A DNA stretch of 64,000 bases from Dactylellina haptotyla (lineage: Eukaryota; Ascomycota; Orbiliomycetes; Orbiliales; Orbiliaceae), in contig CM062380.1 in assembly GCA_031310005.1 (NCBI GenBank), forward strand, positions 1 to 64,000, written 5' to 3'. A program made the position numbers and the translations under genes. Shown one piece after another: positions 22,225 through 34,336 of the stretch. The first letter of the stretch is position 1. Each line of letters begins with the position of its first letter. The notes beneath the pieces were generated by a model. The model had not been told where the DNA came from. It saw only the letters and a list, made by a program, of their open reading frames with translations, and made no database searches.

Positions 22225-25129
22225 ATTACAATATGTATTTGCTTCAGGTTGTGTAAAGAAAGATGACTGGAAATATTATATATTAAGAAATGACTCAGGT
22301 ATAAATATGTTGCCCAAGCTTGAACAGTGGAGCATGGTTGCTGAGGAAAAGAGATCTATATTTCCTGAAAAGGAGAGTGTTTGCGGTGAGGCTGAATCTG
22401 TTGCCAACAAATTCCCACACTAAAAAACAATATGCAAGATCGCTGCTCTAAGCGAGTTGTGGTGGGATGTCGCCGGAAAAAGATAGTTTTATAGCCTGAT
22501 GGCTCTGGTTTTGTACATTGTGCACGTTTACACGTGTCTATGTACTTGGACAATATTGCCAAAAATATAGGTCTAGCTTCCTGTGCATCAAGGCAACCAC
22601 CGATCTCATCTTGTTGTAACCGAGACGTCGCTTAGAAGCAGGAGTACAGCTGAATAGAGGAAATTCCGAATGAGTAAATTTTTTTGTTTATAAACAGCAG
22701 AGGCTACAGAAATCAACACAAATTTAAAGTATTGGCTCGTTATGCTGAAAGTTGACCAACACAACGCCTCTTGAGATACCGAACGCAGATAATGAAATGG
22801 TAACCTCGATCGTAACTTCATTTCTCTTTGTAGCAGTCGACGAATAATACTCGATTGGTTTCCGGTTCCAAATAACATATTAACGTTTCCAGACGGTGAG
22901 TAATAAGCGGTTAAGTTTTCTAAGCATTCCCGGTCACCTCAACCAGTAAATCATAATCTGACAGATTATTAAGTGTAGTGGTATTACATTCGCATTGGTA
23001 TTCCTGATCATCTTCAGAACTGCGTAAGGGGTCCTGATGGAAGTTGAGTTGTAGCAATCAGGGGTTTCTTTTACAAAGTGAGACCACACCAGCGGGGCCA
23101 GCTGACGCATAGGGGGTGCATAGCTGAAAAGCCACCTTTTTCTGAAGGGCCTGAGCGCAATCGCGATTTGCCAACCCGTTGCCAAAAGTGACTGTAGCGC
23201 CATAGGCTTTTTTAGGTCACCACCCAAAACGAAAGTGGCGCTCCGGTCACTTTTTGCAATAGTTAGCTTGCACACACTGTACCGTCCCCACCCTAGTTGC
23301 GAGCCAACTCCAGATTGCGAGCCAGCATTTCTCACACTAAAACAAGAATTTCGATGGTTAAAAACCATCAATTTTTATTTTAAAAACGTTTTTAAAAATA
23401 CTATCTTAATTTACAAGCTCCTGCAGACCCAATGATATAACCTTTATAAATGGATGTAATAATATTTTATCGATTAATTCAACATTGAAGTTATCCCCAT
23501 ATATTACGAACGCTTAAATTGTGTGGTGAAATAATAAACCCCCTGTAAGAACAGCCGGTTTTTGACCAAACGGGTCGAAATTGATATTTGAATATTTTAT
23601 AAACAACCTGGTGTGTAGTCTTCGATATAGTGACCTAAAAGAGGGTATCAGTGAAAGTACGTTGCTGATATTTATTAGGAAAGCACTATGATGGAACCGG
23701 ACTCATAAGTACCAGTCTCGGCGCTTCGAGTGTTTCCGAACAGCCTTGCAACGAATCAACAAAGCTGTATTGCTCGGTTTGGTTCGAGCCGATAACAAAG
23801 TATCTTTCACACCACCTAGCTACCGCGTTCAAAACAATACATATAGCATGGCCTCATCGTAGTAGAGTTTCACCCATGCTGGCGAGGATTCACTAGAGTG
23901 AGTGCCTTGGTAGAACCTAGATGTAATGAAGTCAAGATTTTGTAATGGGGCGTTACAAAAATAATATTAACTATTACTTCCCCTGGCGTAAATCATTACT
24001 GAGCTAGAAATTTTTTAATATATATTAAATCACTTTAATCTAATAATCTAGCTTTCTCACGGTATAAATTTTTCGTTTCGCTAGTGAATCTAGAGAAGGG
24101 TAAAGTGATAGGACGACTCTCGAGAGCCAATCGGAATTCTAGCTGTATATAGGAAAAACTCAAACCTGCCGTATACAGGACTGCAAAGAGTCCAGAATTA
24201 GCTTGGTCTACAATAAAAACTCGTTTTTTTGGCCGTGTCTTGAACTAGATTCGCCTTGAGCTTTATTGTTTTTGGTAATTGAGTTTTACTCCACTAGATC
24301 CGAAAATCACGTTGTTTCTTGCTTATTTTCGCCGTTCTATTGCATTCGGTCCGTCAAACTAATCTCTTACACAGATCATGTACTTCAGCCTCGCAACGAA
24401 TATTTCAGCCCTGGAAATTCCTTACAGCCTTCTTTTCCCATTTAATCTCTTTCGTAATATCATACCCGCAAAACTCAATTGGCCGACTGAAATTTATAAG
24501 GGACTTTACTTACGGAGCATCATGGTCTATCATCAGTTTCTATACCTTTCCGATAGCTATGGTTTTCGATTTTAAACGCCTTCGAATACTATAACAGTAA
24601 AACACCTCGAGTCCAGCCATAATGTAGAAGTTCTAGCTGCTCAACAACTCAGAGATATGTCCTTTTAGTGTGTCCTTCACAATATTTCCTGAGGAACTTT
24701 GCACAATTGCCTTTAATGTACAAAAAAGCTTATTCACCGCTAAAGATCTTGAAGATTTGTGGAGGACAAAGATACCGGTTCGGTTCACCAAGTACGGCTC
24801 AATCGGGCGGGCTTCAAGTTTCTTTTTCTGACCGAACCTAATTGGTACGGTGGTCCCCTGGACCTCAAGAAAACCGCTAGGCAACGTGCTGCGGCTGAAC
24901 GGAACCGCCGTGCTGTGTGTTCAAGCTTTGCCAAGGCTTCCAGTTTTTCGGGATAGATGCCTGTCATCGCTTTTGGATCCGCATTATGTGGCGTTGTTGA
25001 GCAGCGGCCAGCAGACAGACCCTTTCAAACTTTCGTTATAAAAAATCGCAATAACTTACACTTAATCCCCGTAACGCTCACAGCAATGAACATCAACACG
25101 GTAAGGAGAATCTTGGGATTAGGAGTAAA
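22225..25129. other. intergenic, with an inverted-repeat patch
   Basis: About 2.9 kb without a recognisable gene. The longest frame (22934-23371, minus, 145 codons) has no motif and covers a GC-richer patch that contains an imperfect inverted repeat (23179-23259). The rest is AT-leaning. The last several hundred bases form the upstream region of the P450 gene. A short ATG frame at 25086 immediately before its start may be an upstream ORF. Confidence 0.45.
23179..23259. repeat. imperfect inverted repeat, 24-bp arms
   Basis: The arm at 23179-23202 and the reverse complement of the arm at 23236-23259 match at about 21 of 24 positions (TTGC...AAAGTGACYGKAGCGCCA type), separated by 33 bases. It lies in a patch GC-richer than its surroundings. 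It may be the remnant of a small non-autonomous DNA transposon or a foldback element. No target-site duplication was identified. Confidence 0.45.
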
Positions 25130-27062
25130 ATGGCGTCTATTCTTTACTCCGAGATATCTACGCAACAGGGATTCAAATACTTCGTCCTTTTTATTACCTC
25201 TTATTTTTTCATTTATCTTCCCGTTAGATTTATTTACAGATTATATTTCGATGCCCTTTCAAGTATTCCAGGGCCGAAGTTGAGACTGTTTTCAGACCTT
25301 TGGACACGGGTATACAATCTTGCGACCAATAAATCTGGAATTCTCGTATTTCGGCTGAGAGAGTGGCATGATCAGTATGGTAAATATAGACCAGACCCAT
25401 GGATTCATGGAAGAGAAGTAGCGAAGAATCTTTTCTTAGGTGAGAGGTGATGGCTGATTAAATTTGATTGATGGCATATAGGACCAATTATTAGAGTCAG
25501 CTCCAACGAAGTTCATATCAACGATATAGATACCTACAATCAGTAAGACCTCAATGCTCGAGCTTCGCCACCAGCTGGCCTCACGCTTATGGCTAAGAGA
25601 TATGAAAGAGAGCTAACGTTTCTTTGGAACTAGAATCTTCAAAGTCGCGACGAAATTCCCTAAAACTGCATTTTATTATAGCTCTCCTTCGACAAAGCAT
25701 TCTCTTCTAGATCTTCGAGATTTCCACGCGGTCCACCTTCGCCGAAGCGCGCTGCAACCTTATTTCTCCAAGCAATCTGTTCGAAAGCTAGAAGGGTTGA
25801 TTCAAACCAAAATAAATCTATTCCTTGCTCGTCTATCGGAGGGCAATGTTGTCAATCTGAGTAGGGGATTTAGATGCCTTACTTGCGATGTGATTACAAC
25901 CTATTCGTATGAAAAGTGTTTCGAAGCATTAAGTCACCCGACGTTTTCACCAGATTGGTTGATCGCGTTGGAAGATCTTATCAGTACTGCACAGTTAACG
26001 GTGTCCCTTCCCGGTTTGGTCATAGCCATGCAATGGATATTTCAAAACCTTATCAGTCGAGAAAATGCAAAGAAAATTTCGCCAAACGTTGCAAACGCGA
26101 TGGAGTTTGAAGAACATTGCCGTGCCGCGGTGCTGAAACAGCAGGAACGGTGGAATGCAGGTCAGTATACCAAACTCACAGACAACTACCGTATCTATGA
26201 CGGTGCGCGACTAAGACACTCTAATCTAGGTGAACGGGACTTGGTGACGATATTCAGGCAGCTCTTTGATAGCAACGAAAAAAATGGAAGAAAGGCAGCA
26301 ACAAAAGACGAGCTTGCTGGTGACGCTCTGCTCACTGTTGCTGCTGGTATGGATACTACCGGGCATACGCTAACCGTCGCAACTTACAACTTGGTCAAAT
26401 ACCCTGAGATACAAAAGGAGCTTTTGAAAGAGCTGATGACAGTGATGCCACACCCCACCTCTGAGGTTAAAGAAGAGGTTCTAGATCGCTTGCCCTTCCT
26501 TGTAAGTATAATTTCCTAAATCTTTATCACTATCTTCATCCCTTTTCGTCTATTTGTGGCGGAAAAGAGATCAACTTGGGTCAAGCAAGGAATTTTAACT
26601 CATATTTGTTTTGGAACATAGCAAGCTTGCCTCAAAGAGTCGCTTCGCTTTAGTCACGGTGTCTCCAACCCACTAGCCCGTGATGTGCCCCAAACAGGTG
26701 CTAATATCCTAGGATATAATCTTCCACCTGGTACTATAACAATGAACTCCCATTATGTATATCACACAAATCCCACGATTTTTCCAGATCCTTTGAGATG
26801 GAACCCAGAGCGATGGCTGGGGCCGGACGAGAAAGTTAAAGAGATGGAAAACTACTTTATGCCATTTAGCCGTGGAGCAAGAATCTGCATCGGTTTAAAC
26901 TTAGCAAAGGCAGAATTGTTATTGACCCTAGCGAGATTGATCAGAAGGTTTGATATCACATATTCTGAGAATTTTACAGACTCCCATATGGAATGGGTTA
27001 GCATGTTTGTGCCAGTTACGAAGGGGATGTTAACAGTTACTGCAAAGGAGAGGATTGTATAA
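25130..27062 (+). CDS. cytochrome P450 monooxygenase
   Basis: Four exons, 25130-25379, 25482-25542, 25634-26501 and 26622-27062, sum to 539 codons plus stop with all phases fitting. An N-terminal hydrophobic anchor (about residues 14-40) precedes SIPGPKLR, the usual proline-rich hinge. YGPIIRVSSNEVHI is the typical early P450 block. The I-helix AAGMDTTGHT holds the oxygen-activating Asp-Thr pair. KESLR is the ExxR of the K-helix and NPERW the PERF-like motif. The haem loop FSRGARICIG has the ligand Cys near residue 482. It is an endoplasmic-reticulum monooxygenase that needs a P450 reductase. The overall layout resembles fungal secondary-metabolism and detoxification P450s. No biosynthetic core enzyme lies nearby, so the substrate is open. 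Confidence 0.92.
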
Positions 27063-28398
27063 CTTGATTCTTTGCTACCGGCCTGTATTCATTCGATAAA
27101 TATTTAGTGATACTTTTTGCGCAAATATATTAAAAAAATTGAAATCTTATAGTAATAGTAGTTTATATAGAACATAGTAGTTTCATCCCTCTCACTGACA
27201 CATTTTTACCGACTTGCAATTGCTTTTTTAATATATCCTATTCTTCTAGTTTGTACTAACTACGCTGGCGGCCGTTTCTACTAGAACATTTTCTCATTCC
27301 CTTCCCTTTCCTTCTCTCTTAAAGCCTCCAGAATTGGGGCCGTATGTAGACGTATCGCAAGATGTAGTGCCGTGTTGTGAGCAGTGTCTGTTTGATTTAT
27401 ACCGTAATCAATTGTTGCTCTAAGGTTATCAAGTTTTGAGATGAACTTGTTAATAGGCATCGTTGTATTCAATAGAGTATAGGGAAATGAGAGAAAATCC
27501 GAGGCTGTCTAGCCAACCAGGATTCCCGCGTCATACCTTTGATCATAGTCTATCCCACCATGTCCACCCTCTTCGCTCCAGTCGTCTTCGCTCCCGTCGC
27601 CTTTATTCGTCTCGATTGGATAGCTCCGTAGACTCTAGCCTCTTGACCCATTATCCAAGTTATGCATTGTTTGCCTGGTGAAACCAGACGCCGTCCTTGT
27701 CTGATTAAGATAGGGTTCTGAGTGGCCGGACTGCCGGGTGTAATTGGCGCCATCATTTGCCAGGTTCTCTCCGAGCAGCCCATTGAAGCATAATTCAATC
27801 ATTTTTCGAAACTCTTTTGTGGCATCGACTATTAGATACGTAATTTCGTCCCAATATTTAATCTTTAGTAAGTTTGAGTCCAGTAAGTCCCGAACCTCAT
27901 CTAGGCTTTCATCTCCCTTATGTTCAACCAAAACAAACGAGTTAAATTATTCTGGAAGATTCCACCATTATCCCAAACTAGAGCTGAGAATATCGAATAT
28001 TTCAATCGACACTGATTTCCCAACCAAGAGGACTACTAAGGTTCATTAGACTCTGAGATAACTCTACTATTTTTGTGCGCAGGTATATATACGCCAATTC
28101 ATAATTTTTAATATATTCAAGTTATATTATCCACAGCTGTACCCTAAGGCTTTTTAAGCACATTAAAAAGGAACTTCGACGTATATTTTGTCTGACAGTT
28201 GCTCCAACCAGTCCCCTTTGCTCCTGCCATCGTTTGCGTTGTCTGGTCTTGCTCAGGATTGTCTTTTTGTAATCTCCTGGCGTGGTTGATTCAGGGGCTA
28301 AAGCATCGACCTTTCATCTTGACTTCACTACTCTAACGGTATTATCCATCGCTTTTACTAGACACAACGCTGATAAACCTGTGAATGCTCCTACGGGA
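27063..28398. other. intergenic with an ankyrin-like fragment on the minus strand
   Basis: This is 1.3 kb between the P450 gene and a small ORF. The first 200 bases are AT-rich and probably hold the P450 terminator. Apart from the ankyrin-like frame described separately and a 98-codon minus-strand frame at 27635-27931, no coding signal is seen. Confidence 0.45.
27281..27460 (-). pseudogene. single ankyrin-repeat fragment
   Basis: A 59-codon frame reads from MPINKFISKL to a stop and contains IDYGINQTDTAHNTALHLAI followed by RLHTAPILEAL. This fits one ankyrin repeat (the xxGxTALHxAxxxxxxxIVxxLL pattern) with the Gly of GxT replaced. Further upstream on the same strand, the frame at 27635-27931 (including VRDLLDSNLLKIKYWDEITY) could be an earlier part of the same gene, but I could not find introns that join the two cleanly. 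It is either a decayed ankyrin-protein gene or a fragment. Single repeats do not fold well alone. Confidence 0.35.
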
Positions 28399-28713
28399 AT
28401 GGAACAATCAACTAGAAAATCGCGGTCTTTGATCAAATTTAGGACAACTGAAGTCCCTGGAGAACCTAGCCACCGCCCAAATCAGATCCTTGTTGATATC
28501 GCGTCCTTGCTGGGGAGAGAGTACTGTAACGAACATGATCATATTCATTATGCAACAGATTATGATAGCACAGAGAGGAAAAAGACGTACTTTTTAGTTG
28601 ACTGGGATGTTTCATCTCGAAACAGTAACAGAGAACATGATGAAATTGATCTCAAAACTTATGAGGTTAAATACAAAGATGGAAAGTGGTACGTTTCGAG
28701 AGTATATACTTAG
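28399..28713 (+). CDS. small hypothetical protein, 104 residues
   Basis: The frame starts at an ATG and stays open upstream to about 28282. The product is polar and charged, with blocks such as ILVDIASLLGREYCNEHDH, KKTYFLVDWDV and YEVKYKDGKWYVSRVYT. The alternating hydrophobic pattern at the end looks like beta-strands of a folded domain rather than random translation. No signal peptide, no membrane segment, no family recognised. A real gene could have a 5' exon upstream of 28282, since no strong promoter signal is seen. Confidence is limited because neighbours on both sides are decayed or empty. Confidence 0.35.
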   Translation: MEQSTRKSRSLIKFRTTEVPGEPSHRPNQILVDIASLLGREYCNEHDHIHYATDYDSTERKKTYFLVDWDVSSRNSNREHDEIDLKTYEVKYKDGKWYVSRVYT

Positions 28714-29578
28714 ATCTGGGACCACGTCTAACTCCTTCAAGTCTTTTAGAGGCAATCAATATTCCAGCGAACTCTTTCGTTAGTCGACGTCCGTGGGGTG
28801 GCAGTGAACTTGAATGGAACTATAGGATGAAGATGAATGAGGTCAGCTAGTTTGGTACTCATTGCTATTGTGATCTATAGATTTCACCTCAGTTCCGAAC
28901 CCTACCGAAAGCACTGTTGGGCAATCTATTCATCTAGAACATGGCGGAGATTCTCTGAAGCAGGATTTACGCGGACCGTCATAATCTTCGGGACAACGGA
29001 TTTATTTGAGTTGTTAAAGAGGGCAGATTGTATGATATTATTACTCGCCACAGCAGCAGCGCACCTTCGTGTATCAAGATCATGGCGATGACCATATTCA
29101 CATGCCGAAACTTCAATATTCTAGTGCATCCTATTCTAAGAAGCTTTCCAATAAATGTCCGATATATAAAGGTACGTCGCAAATGAATTTCAATTAAGGG
29201 GAATTGATGCCAGAAGATTAAATGTGCGTCCATGGATTTAAAAAAAACCTAAGTCACACGTGAGAGCACTTAAGAATGACGGCGCTTTGAAATCACCAGG
29301 CCTACCTTGAATGATAATCTGTTTGATTGGCACAACAATGCATGCGCACTCCTTGCTAGATTCGGATCCTGGATCCAGCGACTTATATTTCTTAGATTAG
29401 GAAAGGTAATAGTACATACAACCAGCTAGTGGTTTCATTCAATTCCGAACCCAAACCAGATCATAATTGGGTCTTGTTCCCTCCGTTCTTCTTCACATGG
29501 TATTCGTGTTGACCATATCACCAGGTGAAGCTATCGGACCTCAGCATAACGAAACTTATATTGCAGTTTAACCTTTCA
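28714..29578. other. intergenic
   Basis: About 860 bases before the 3' end of the aldose 1-epimerase gene (minus). Open frames are short and without motifs. Nothing else is seen. Confidence 0.5.
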
Positions 29579-31049
29579 TCACTCGGTAACACTAAAATCA
29601 AAGGTTGCATAATTAACGGCTGGGCCAGTCTCTGGAGAGTAAATCTGAAAACTGTCTTGACCCCATTCAGGGTGATTGATCCCATCGATCCATTGTTGTG
29701 TCTCGATAACAGCCTACGAGTAACACGATAATCAACGTATTAGTTTTTGTTGTCCACTTCTAAGAAACACAGTTTTGACAAAATAGATACTTATACTTAC
29801 GCAGCCGTATTTCTCGATATATGCTGTCTTGTGCCCATGTTGCTGGCTCTTCTTCAAAGGTGTGACTCCAGTCTGTCCCACGCAAGAATAGAACTGCAGG
29901 CTCTGTTGATTTGTCCGAATATCCAGCTTTATACCAGTAATCGGGCTTGACAGCGAAAGCACAACCAGATTTGAATCCTCCTTGGCGGCAGACCTCGGAC
30001 GGTCGATAATAAACGCGTTATCGTAACCAGTACAGTTATAACCACAAGATTTGGCGCTCTGTAGATCCTTACCGACAGTCTTAGGCATTGTAAAGTCGAA
30101 CGGGGTTCCAGCAACCGCCTTCAGCTCCCCTGTAGGGATTAGAATGCCATCGATAACTTCCATTCTTTTGGAATATGGCATGTGAAGAACGTGGTTTGTG
30201 ATCTTTGAGCCCTCACTGCCATGGGTGAATGCGTTTAGATTCCAGTAGACATGTGAGGCGAGCATTACCGGGGTTGGTTTGTCCAGGGCGAGTGAGACCA
30301 GCGAGATTGTCAGACGATTTTCGGAAACGGCATAAGTTGCATGGTTCAGCTTGAGATCGTTCCAGCGTGGATTAGCCTTACTCGATTTGATACCAAGTAA
30401 CCCTGATCACTTCGTCTCAGGTTTACTTACAACTGTTCCTGGGAACCCCTCATAACCCGGGTCCAAAAATGTAAATGTTATCGAGCTTTTATTTTGGGCG
30501 GTAATAGTCCAATTGCGCTAAAAGTAGCAATAATCAGCACCCAAACTCTAGAGCGTTCCAACCTTACAAATTAGATTTAGCCCTCGATGTTGGCATCTTA
30601 CTTTATCGTAACCAACGAGACCTCCATGGAGGGGATTCAACCCACCATGCTCGTTCTTGACAATATGTGATGTTTCACCGTCAATGGTGAAGGTGCCATT
30701 TTTGATGCGATTGGCATAACGTCTAGATTGTTATAGTAACCTTAGCTTAAACTAGACTTCATTCTATCTTTTAAGTTGCAAATATATTTTTAAGAAAACT
30801 TAATATCGCGTACCCTACAACCGGTCCGAAATAAGAGGTATCAGTAAGATAATCCTTAGTATTATCATATCCAAGGACGACATCTTGCGCGTCCCCATGC
30901 TTGTCCTTGACGAGGAGGTTTGTTATTCGCGCTCCGTAGCCGATAAGAGAGACTTCGATGCCCTTGGCTTTGATGGTGTGTTTTTGGAACGGGTCCTGTG
31001 CAGAGACAAGGATACAGCTAGTCGCTAGAAGGCAGAGCGAAAACAACAT
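29579..31049 (-). CDS. secreted aldose 1-epimerase (mutarotase), GalM family
   Basis: Five exons, 31049-30814, 30722-30602, 30517-30431, 30349-29801 and 29713-29579, total 375 codons plus stop in phase. Residues 1-18 are a signal peptide (cut near SAQDP), so this is an extracellular mutarotase interconverting alpha and beta anomers of glucose, galactose or similar sugars. Family marks are GYGARITNLLV, DVVLGYDN and YFGPVVGRYANRI, then the substrate loop HGGLNPLHGG. The catalytic-His segment is MLASHVYWNLNAF and the late acidic block is ETQQWIDGINHPEW. The branch-site-containing intron 30350-30430 must extend to 30350; an earlier AG at 30378 breaks the frame. The start at 31049 is the first ATG of the frame. 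An extracellular mutarotase would fit with plant-polymer breakdown, as suggested by the AA9 and esterase genes elsewhere in the window. Confidence 0.93.
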
Positions 31050-33005
31050 TTTCTCAGCAACTAGGCAGCTTTGATAAAACAGCAAGCTTGGTGGATTCGC
31101 AAGTAAATAGAACGAGGGTATAGTCTACGAGACCTAACCTAAAAAGATGAGTGAAATCTGAAACGTGAATAGGTGACTCCTAAGAGACCCTTTCTTCAAA
31201 GACTGGCGTCGCCGCTTCTTATATACTTAGCAAGTCCTATCTGCGAATTGACGCATTCGAACCGCTACCTTATACACCCTATATAATCAAGGAACTTCAA
31301 TAAATATTTCCGGGAAATAGATTCGAAGTTCGCACACTCGTTCCTCCGCGATTAGCCGTCGGCTAAACGATATAATATATATAATATTATAAGCCAATTG
31401 TCAGGAATTTGAACATGCTTCGACACCTAAATTACGTATCTCTAGGATAAAACCTTCTCTCTGTAATATTTTTCCAGTTGACTAATTCCCGCGGTAACTT
31501 GTATTGCTGGAAAGTATGGCCTTGCTTGATTTAGGAAGGTTACTTCAGTGGCTGGAATTCCCGTTCGCTTGTTGAGAACTAAGCTTTCGGTCATCGGAAA
31601 GCATAACAATAAATAGGCTGATTTTATTTACCCAGCCATTTATATCCATGGGTCGCTGCACCCACAACCCATGGATCGACGCGGTACCACCTTGAAATTC
31701 GAAGTCGGTAAACACGATCGGATGAGATCTTTCGTGTATCATTTACAGAAACAACTACTGACGGATGATATATTCCCGTTCTACGTCCGGCGCACTGCAA
31801 GCTTATAAAAATCCCGCAGTTACCAGGATTTACTAGTCCTCTCCCATGGATCCCAGGAAGTTCCCCGCGTACGGGAAATCCAACTACGAGCCAGGGATTT
31901 CCTTGGCTAAAGCAATCAATTGATTGATCAAGTCTGGCTATAATAGAAATAATATCGGATCCGCACAACCAGCAGCTAGCAACGACTAATATGTTGCACA
32001 GCCAATGGGTGTCTATTTGTATTGCGCTACACCAATGCTCGCAACCCCGCCGGAGGAAGCTAGCTTCGGCATCAATGTGTTGTGCAACTGGTCGGTTGGC
32101 CAACACGCAACGCAGGGACTATAACGCCTTGACATATTCATCATTTTTTCGATATTGTTAAAAGCGCGTTTATAAGACCATAGAACATTTTTGGATACAG
32201 GAGGCTTGAAACAGCATCTAAGCCATCTCAACTCTCGGGGCCAGATGGAAATTGCAATATAAAAAAGCTTCTTTCTATGCGCCCTATACCTTTGTTTAGC
32301 TTGCACCTTGGCTAACCTGCTGCATTCTGTATCCTCCCTTGAAGCAAGATTGCCAGAAGAAAACTAGCACCTTCAAGAAGTCGAAAATTAGATATAATCA
32401 ATAGTATAGCGGCATGTATATACAAGATAGCTGCCGGAGGCAGCTGCATGCACCCGATTGAAAGCCGTTCGGTCAGAATTTCTTCCCTCGCGGCCTCCAG
32501 TCTAGGCGCCTGCGCTGTCTCTGTCAGCGGTACGGCCATAAGTGGTACACGGTGTGTCAGATTAGATGAATCTGATAACGCCGGCACTACGACGACTGTA
32601 GCTGAGCTTGCCAGCCAGCCAGCCAGCCAACCAAAATAGTTTATCAAAGACCAAGATAATTTATAAAATTCAAAAGATGTGGATTACGTGACGATAATTT
32701 GAAATTTCCACCCCTCTCCCATATAAATCTCAATAATAGTAGAGATCTTAGTAACTCTAAAATCGAGGTCGTAGACACGATTATGCTGTTCTTTAATCCC
32801 TTTCTTTCTTTCAGTCGGGCATATATATACATCCACCGCTGCAGCAAACAGCCGCCACAACACTGCATGGATCTTGAATGCAAAAACATCAATTACGATT
32901 ACCAATCTAATTTTTTGATAACTCCAAGACAGAATTGAAATACAATACAAACAAACGGGTATCTATCAGGTATATAGTCTATAAACAATCTTCTACTTAT
33001 AAATT
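31050..33005. other. intergenic with a weak LysM-like open frame
   Basis: About 2 kb between the mutarotase and RTA1 genes, both on the minus strand. The main item is a 160-codon minus-strand frame at 31624-32106, Cys- and Trp-rich, with a stretch that faintly resembles a LysM module. A second frame at 31545-31742 ends at a possible GTAAAT donor. I could not build a convincing gene. An (AGCC)n microsatellite lies at about 32609-32628. Confidence 0.4.
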
Positions 33006-34130
33006 CTACAGTGAGGATGATTTAGATGGCTTGGAGATGAGCGCGAAGCCATTAGTAACGCCACGGTCTCCTCTTAATAGCAAGACAATCTCTGAGGGGT
33101 GCTTCCAGTGCAAATAAACAACGACAATAAGCATAGGAAGAGAGTCGAAAACATAAAGAAATACTTCATTCCGCATAAGGTATCCTTTATTTCCTTCAAT
33201 ATATTCTATAACTCGGAATAGAGATCGGATAATGATCAATATGCTCACGAAATATAGATTGTATAGATACTTCTCCCACCGTACTTCTGGCCGTAGAGAT
33301 GCTGCAGTTGGTATCAAAGCCATCCGCCTGTGGAATGTGATCGCTACGACCATGAAAAAGACGAACCAGATTAACTGAATTACTAAACCAGCGATTATTA
33401 CGCCGTTGCCGATCTTACCAAGCGATTGGTTGTTACGACCGGCGGCTATTAATCCACCGCCTAAGAGATATCAGTTAGAAAGTGTCTTGCGAACGTTTGA
33501 CCGGAAAGATCGGCGGAAACGTGATTAGAAGGGTGCGCTTACCTCCAGACTGAAGACAAAAGCAGACCACGTCGCCAATAACAAATGTCTTGGTGAGCCA
33601 GCGTTGTTTAATAATTGAGTGAGACTCGCCATCTGTTAAGAGTATGATTCGTCCGAGGATCATATAGATAGACACAGCGAAAAGGGCGGGACCAAGCAAG
33701 ATATACATGCTTTGAATGACGAACGGCATCATTCTCCAGCAACCCGGTTCCTGTCTTGCAGAACCTGCTCGAGCTGCGTAGCCGATAAATTCAACTATTA
33801 GGACTATTAGCAAGAGTACTCAATTTCTTGTAGGTGCGGCTACGTACATAAACACCCAACTACTAGTGCCGTAAGAAACCATACTTTGGTCCTCCACATT
33901 TGATAAGCGTGCAGAATCGTCGATGCTAGGAAGAGTAGGCAGAAAATTACCGCAGCAACGACGGAGGGTGGGTATCGATAGAATGCAAAGTTCGCATCCT
34001 TGTAGTTTGGATTGCATAGAATTGATGACATATTTTGCGCAATTGCGATTGGGGAGGATACTTCGGAGTTTTGTTTTGGTGCTGCAGGAAAAGTCGGCCT
34101 GGTTTTACGCTTACAAGTGGAAGGAGGCAT
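33006..34130 (-). CDS. RTA1-type seven-transmembrane protein (lipid-translocating exporter family)
   Basis: Three exons, 34130-33848, 33794-33543 and 33460-33006, give 329 codons plus stop with phases intact. Seven hydrophobic segments are visible. RTA1-family signatures are EFIGYAARAGSARQ in the second to third segments, LLGPALFAVSIYMILGRII, DVVCFCLQSGGGGLIAAG, and the end FRVIEYIEGNKGYLMRNE followed by DSLPMLIVVVYLHWKHPSEI. Yeast Rta1/Rsb1 relatives affect resistance to aminocholesterol drugs and sphingoid-base export at the plasma membrane. The exact role of the fungal paralogues is mostly unknown. The frame begins at the ATG 34130; a later in-frame Met (MSSILCNP) is an alternative start that would give the more typical short N-terminus. 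A 16-bp tandem repeat lies about 160 bp upstream. Confidence 0.9.
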
Positions 34131-34288
34131 ACCTTTTATACATTCATCTTTACCGATGAAAAAGGAATTCCATTAAGAGGTAACTTACTCGGTTTAGCAT
34201 AGAAACACCTATATAGCTTGATCTGTATAGAGAAATATGCCATATGTCGTATATGGGGCTAAATCGTTCACTGAGAGCCGCGATATGG

Positions 34289-34336
34289 ACGCGAATACGG
34301 TAGTACGCGAATACGGCAATACGCGAATACGGAAAT
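34289..34336. repeat. 16-bp tandem repeat, three copies, upstream of the RTA1-type gene
   Basis: The unit ACGCGAATACGGYARW occurs at 34289-34304, 34305-34320 and 34321-34336, with a partial fourth unit after it. Copies differ only in the last four bases. It lies about 160-205 bp before the start of the RTA1-type gene (minus strand) and could be a set of regulator sites or simply a minisatellite. Confidence 0.8.

Noticed and set aside
22934-23371. 145-codon minus-strand frame in the region upstream of the P450
   Set aside because: No recognisable domain, and it spans an inverted repeat of non-coding appearance. Judged a chance frame.
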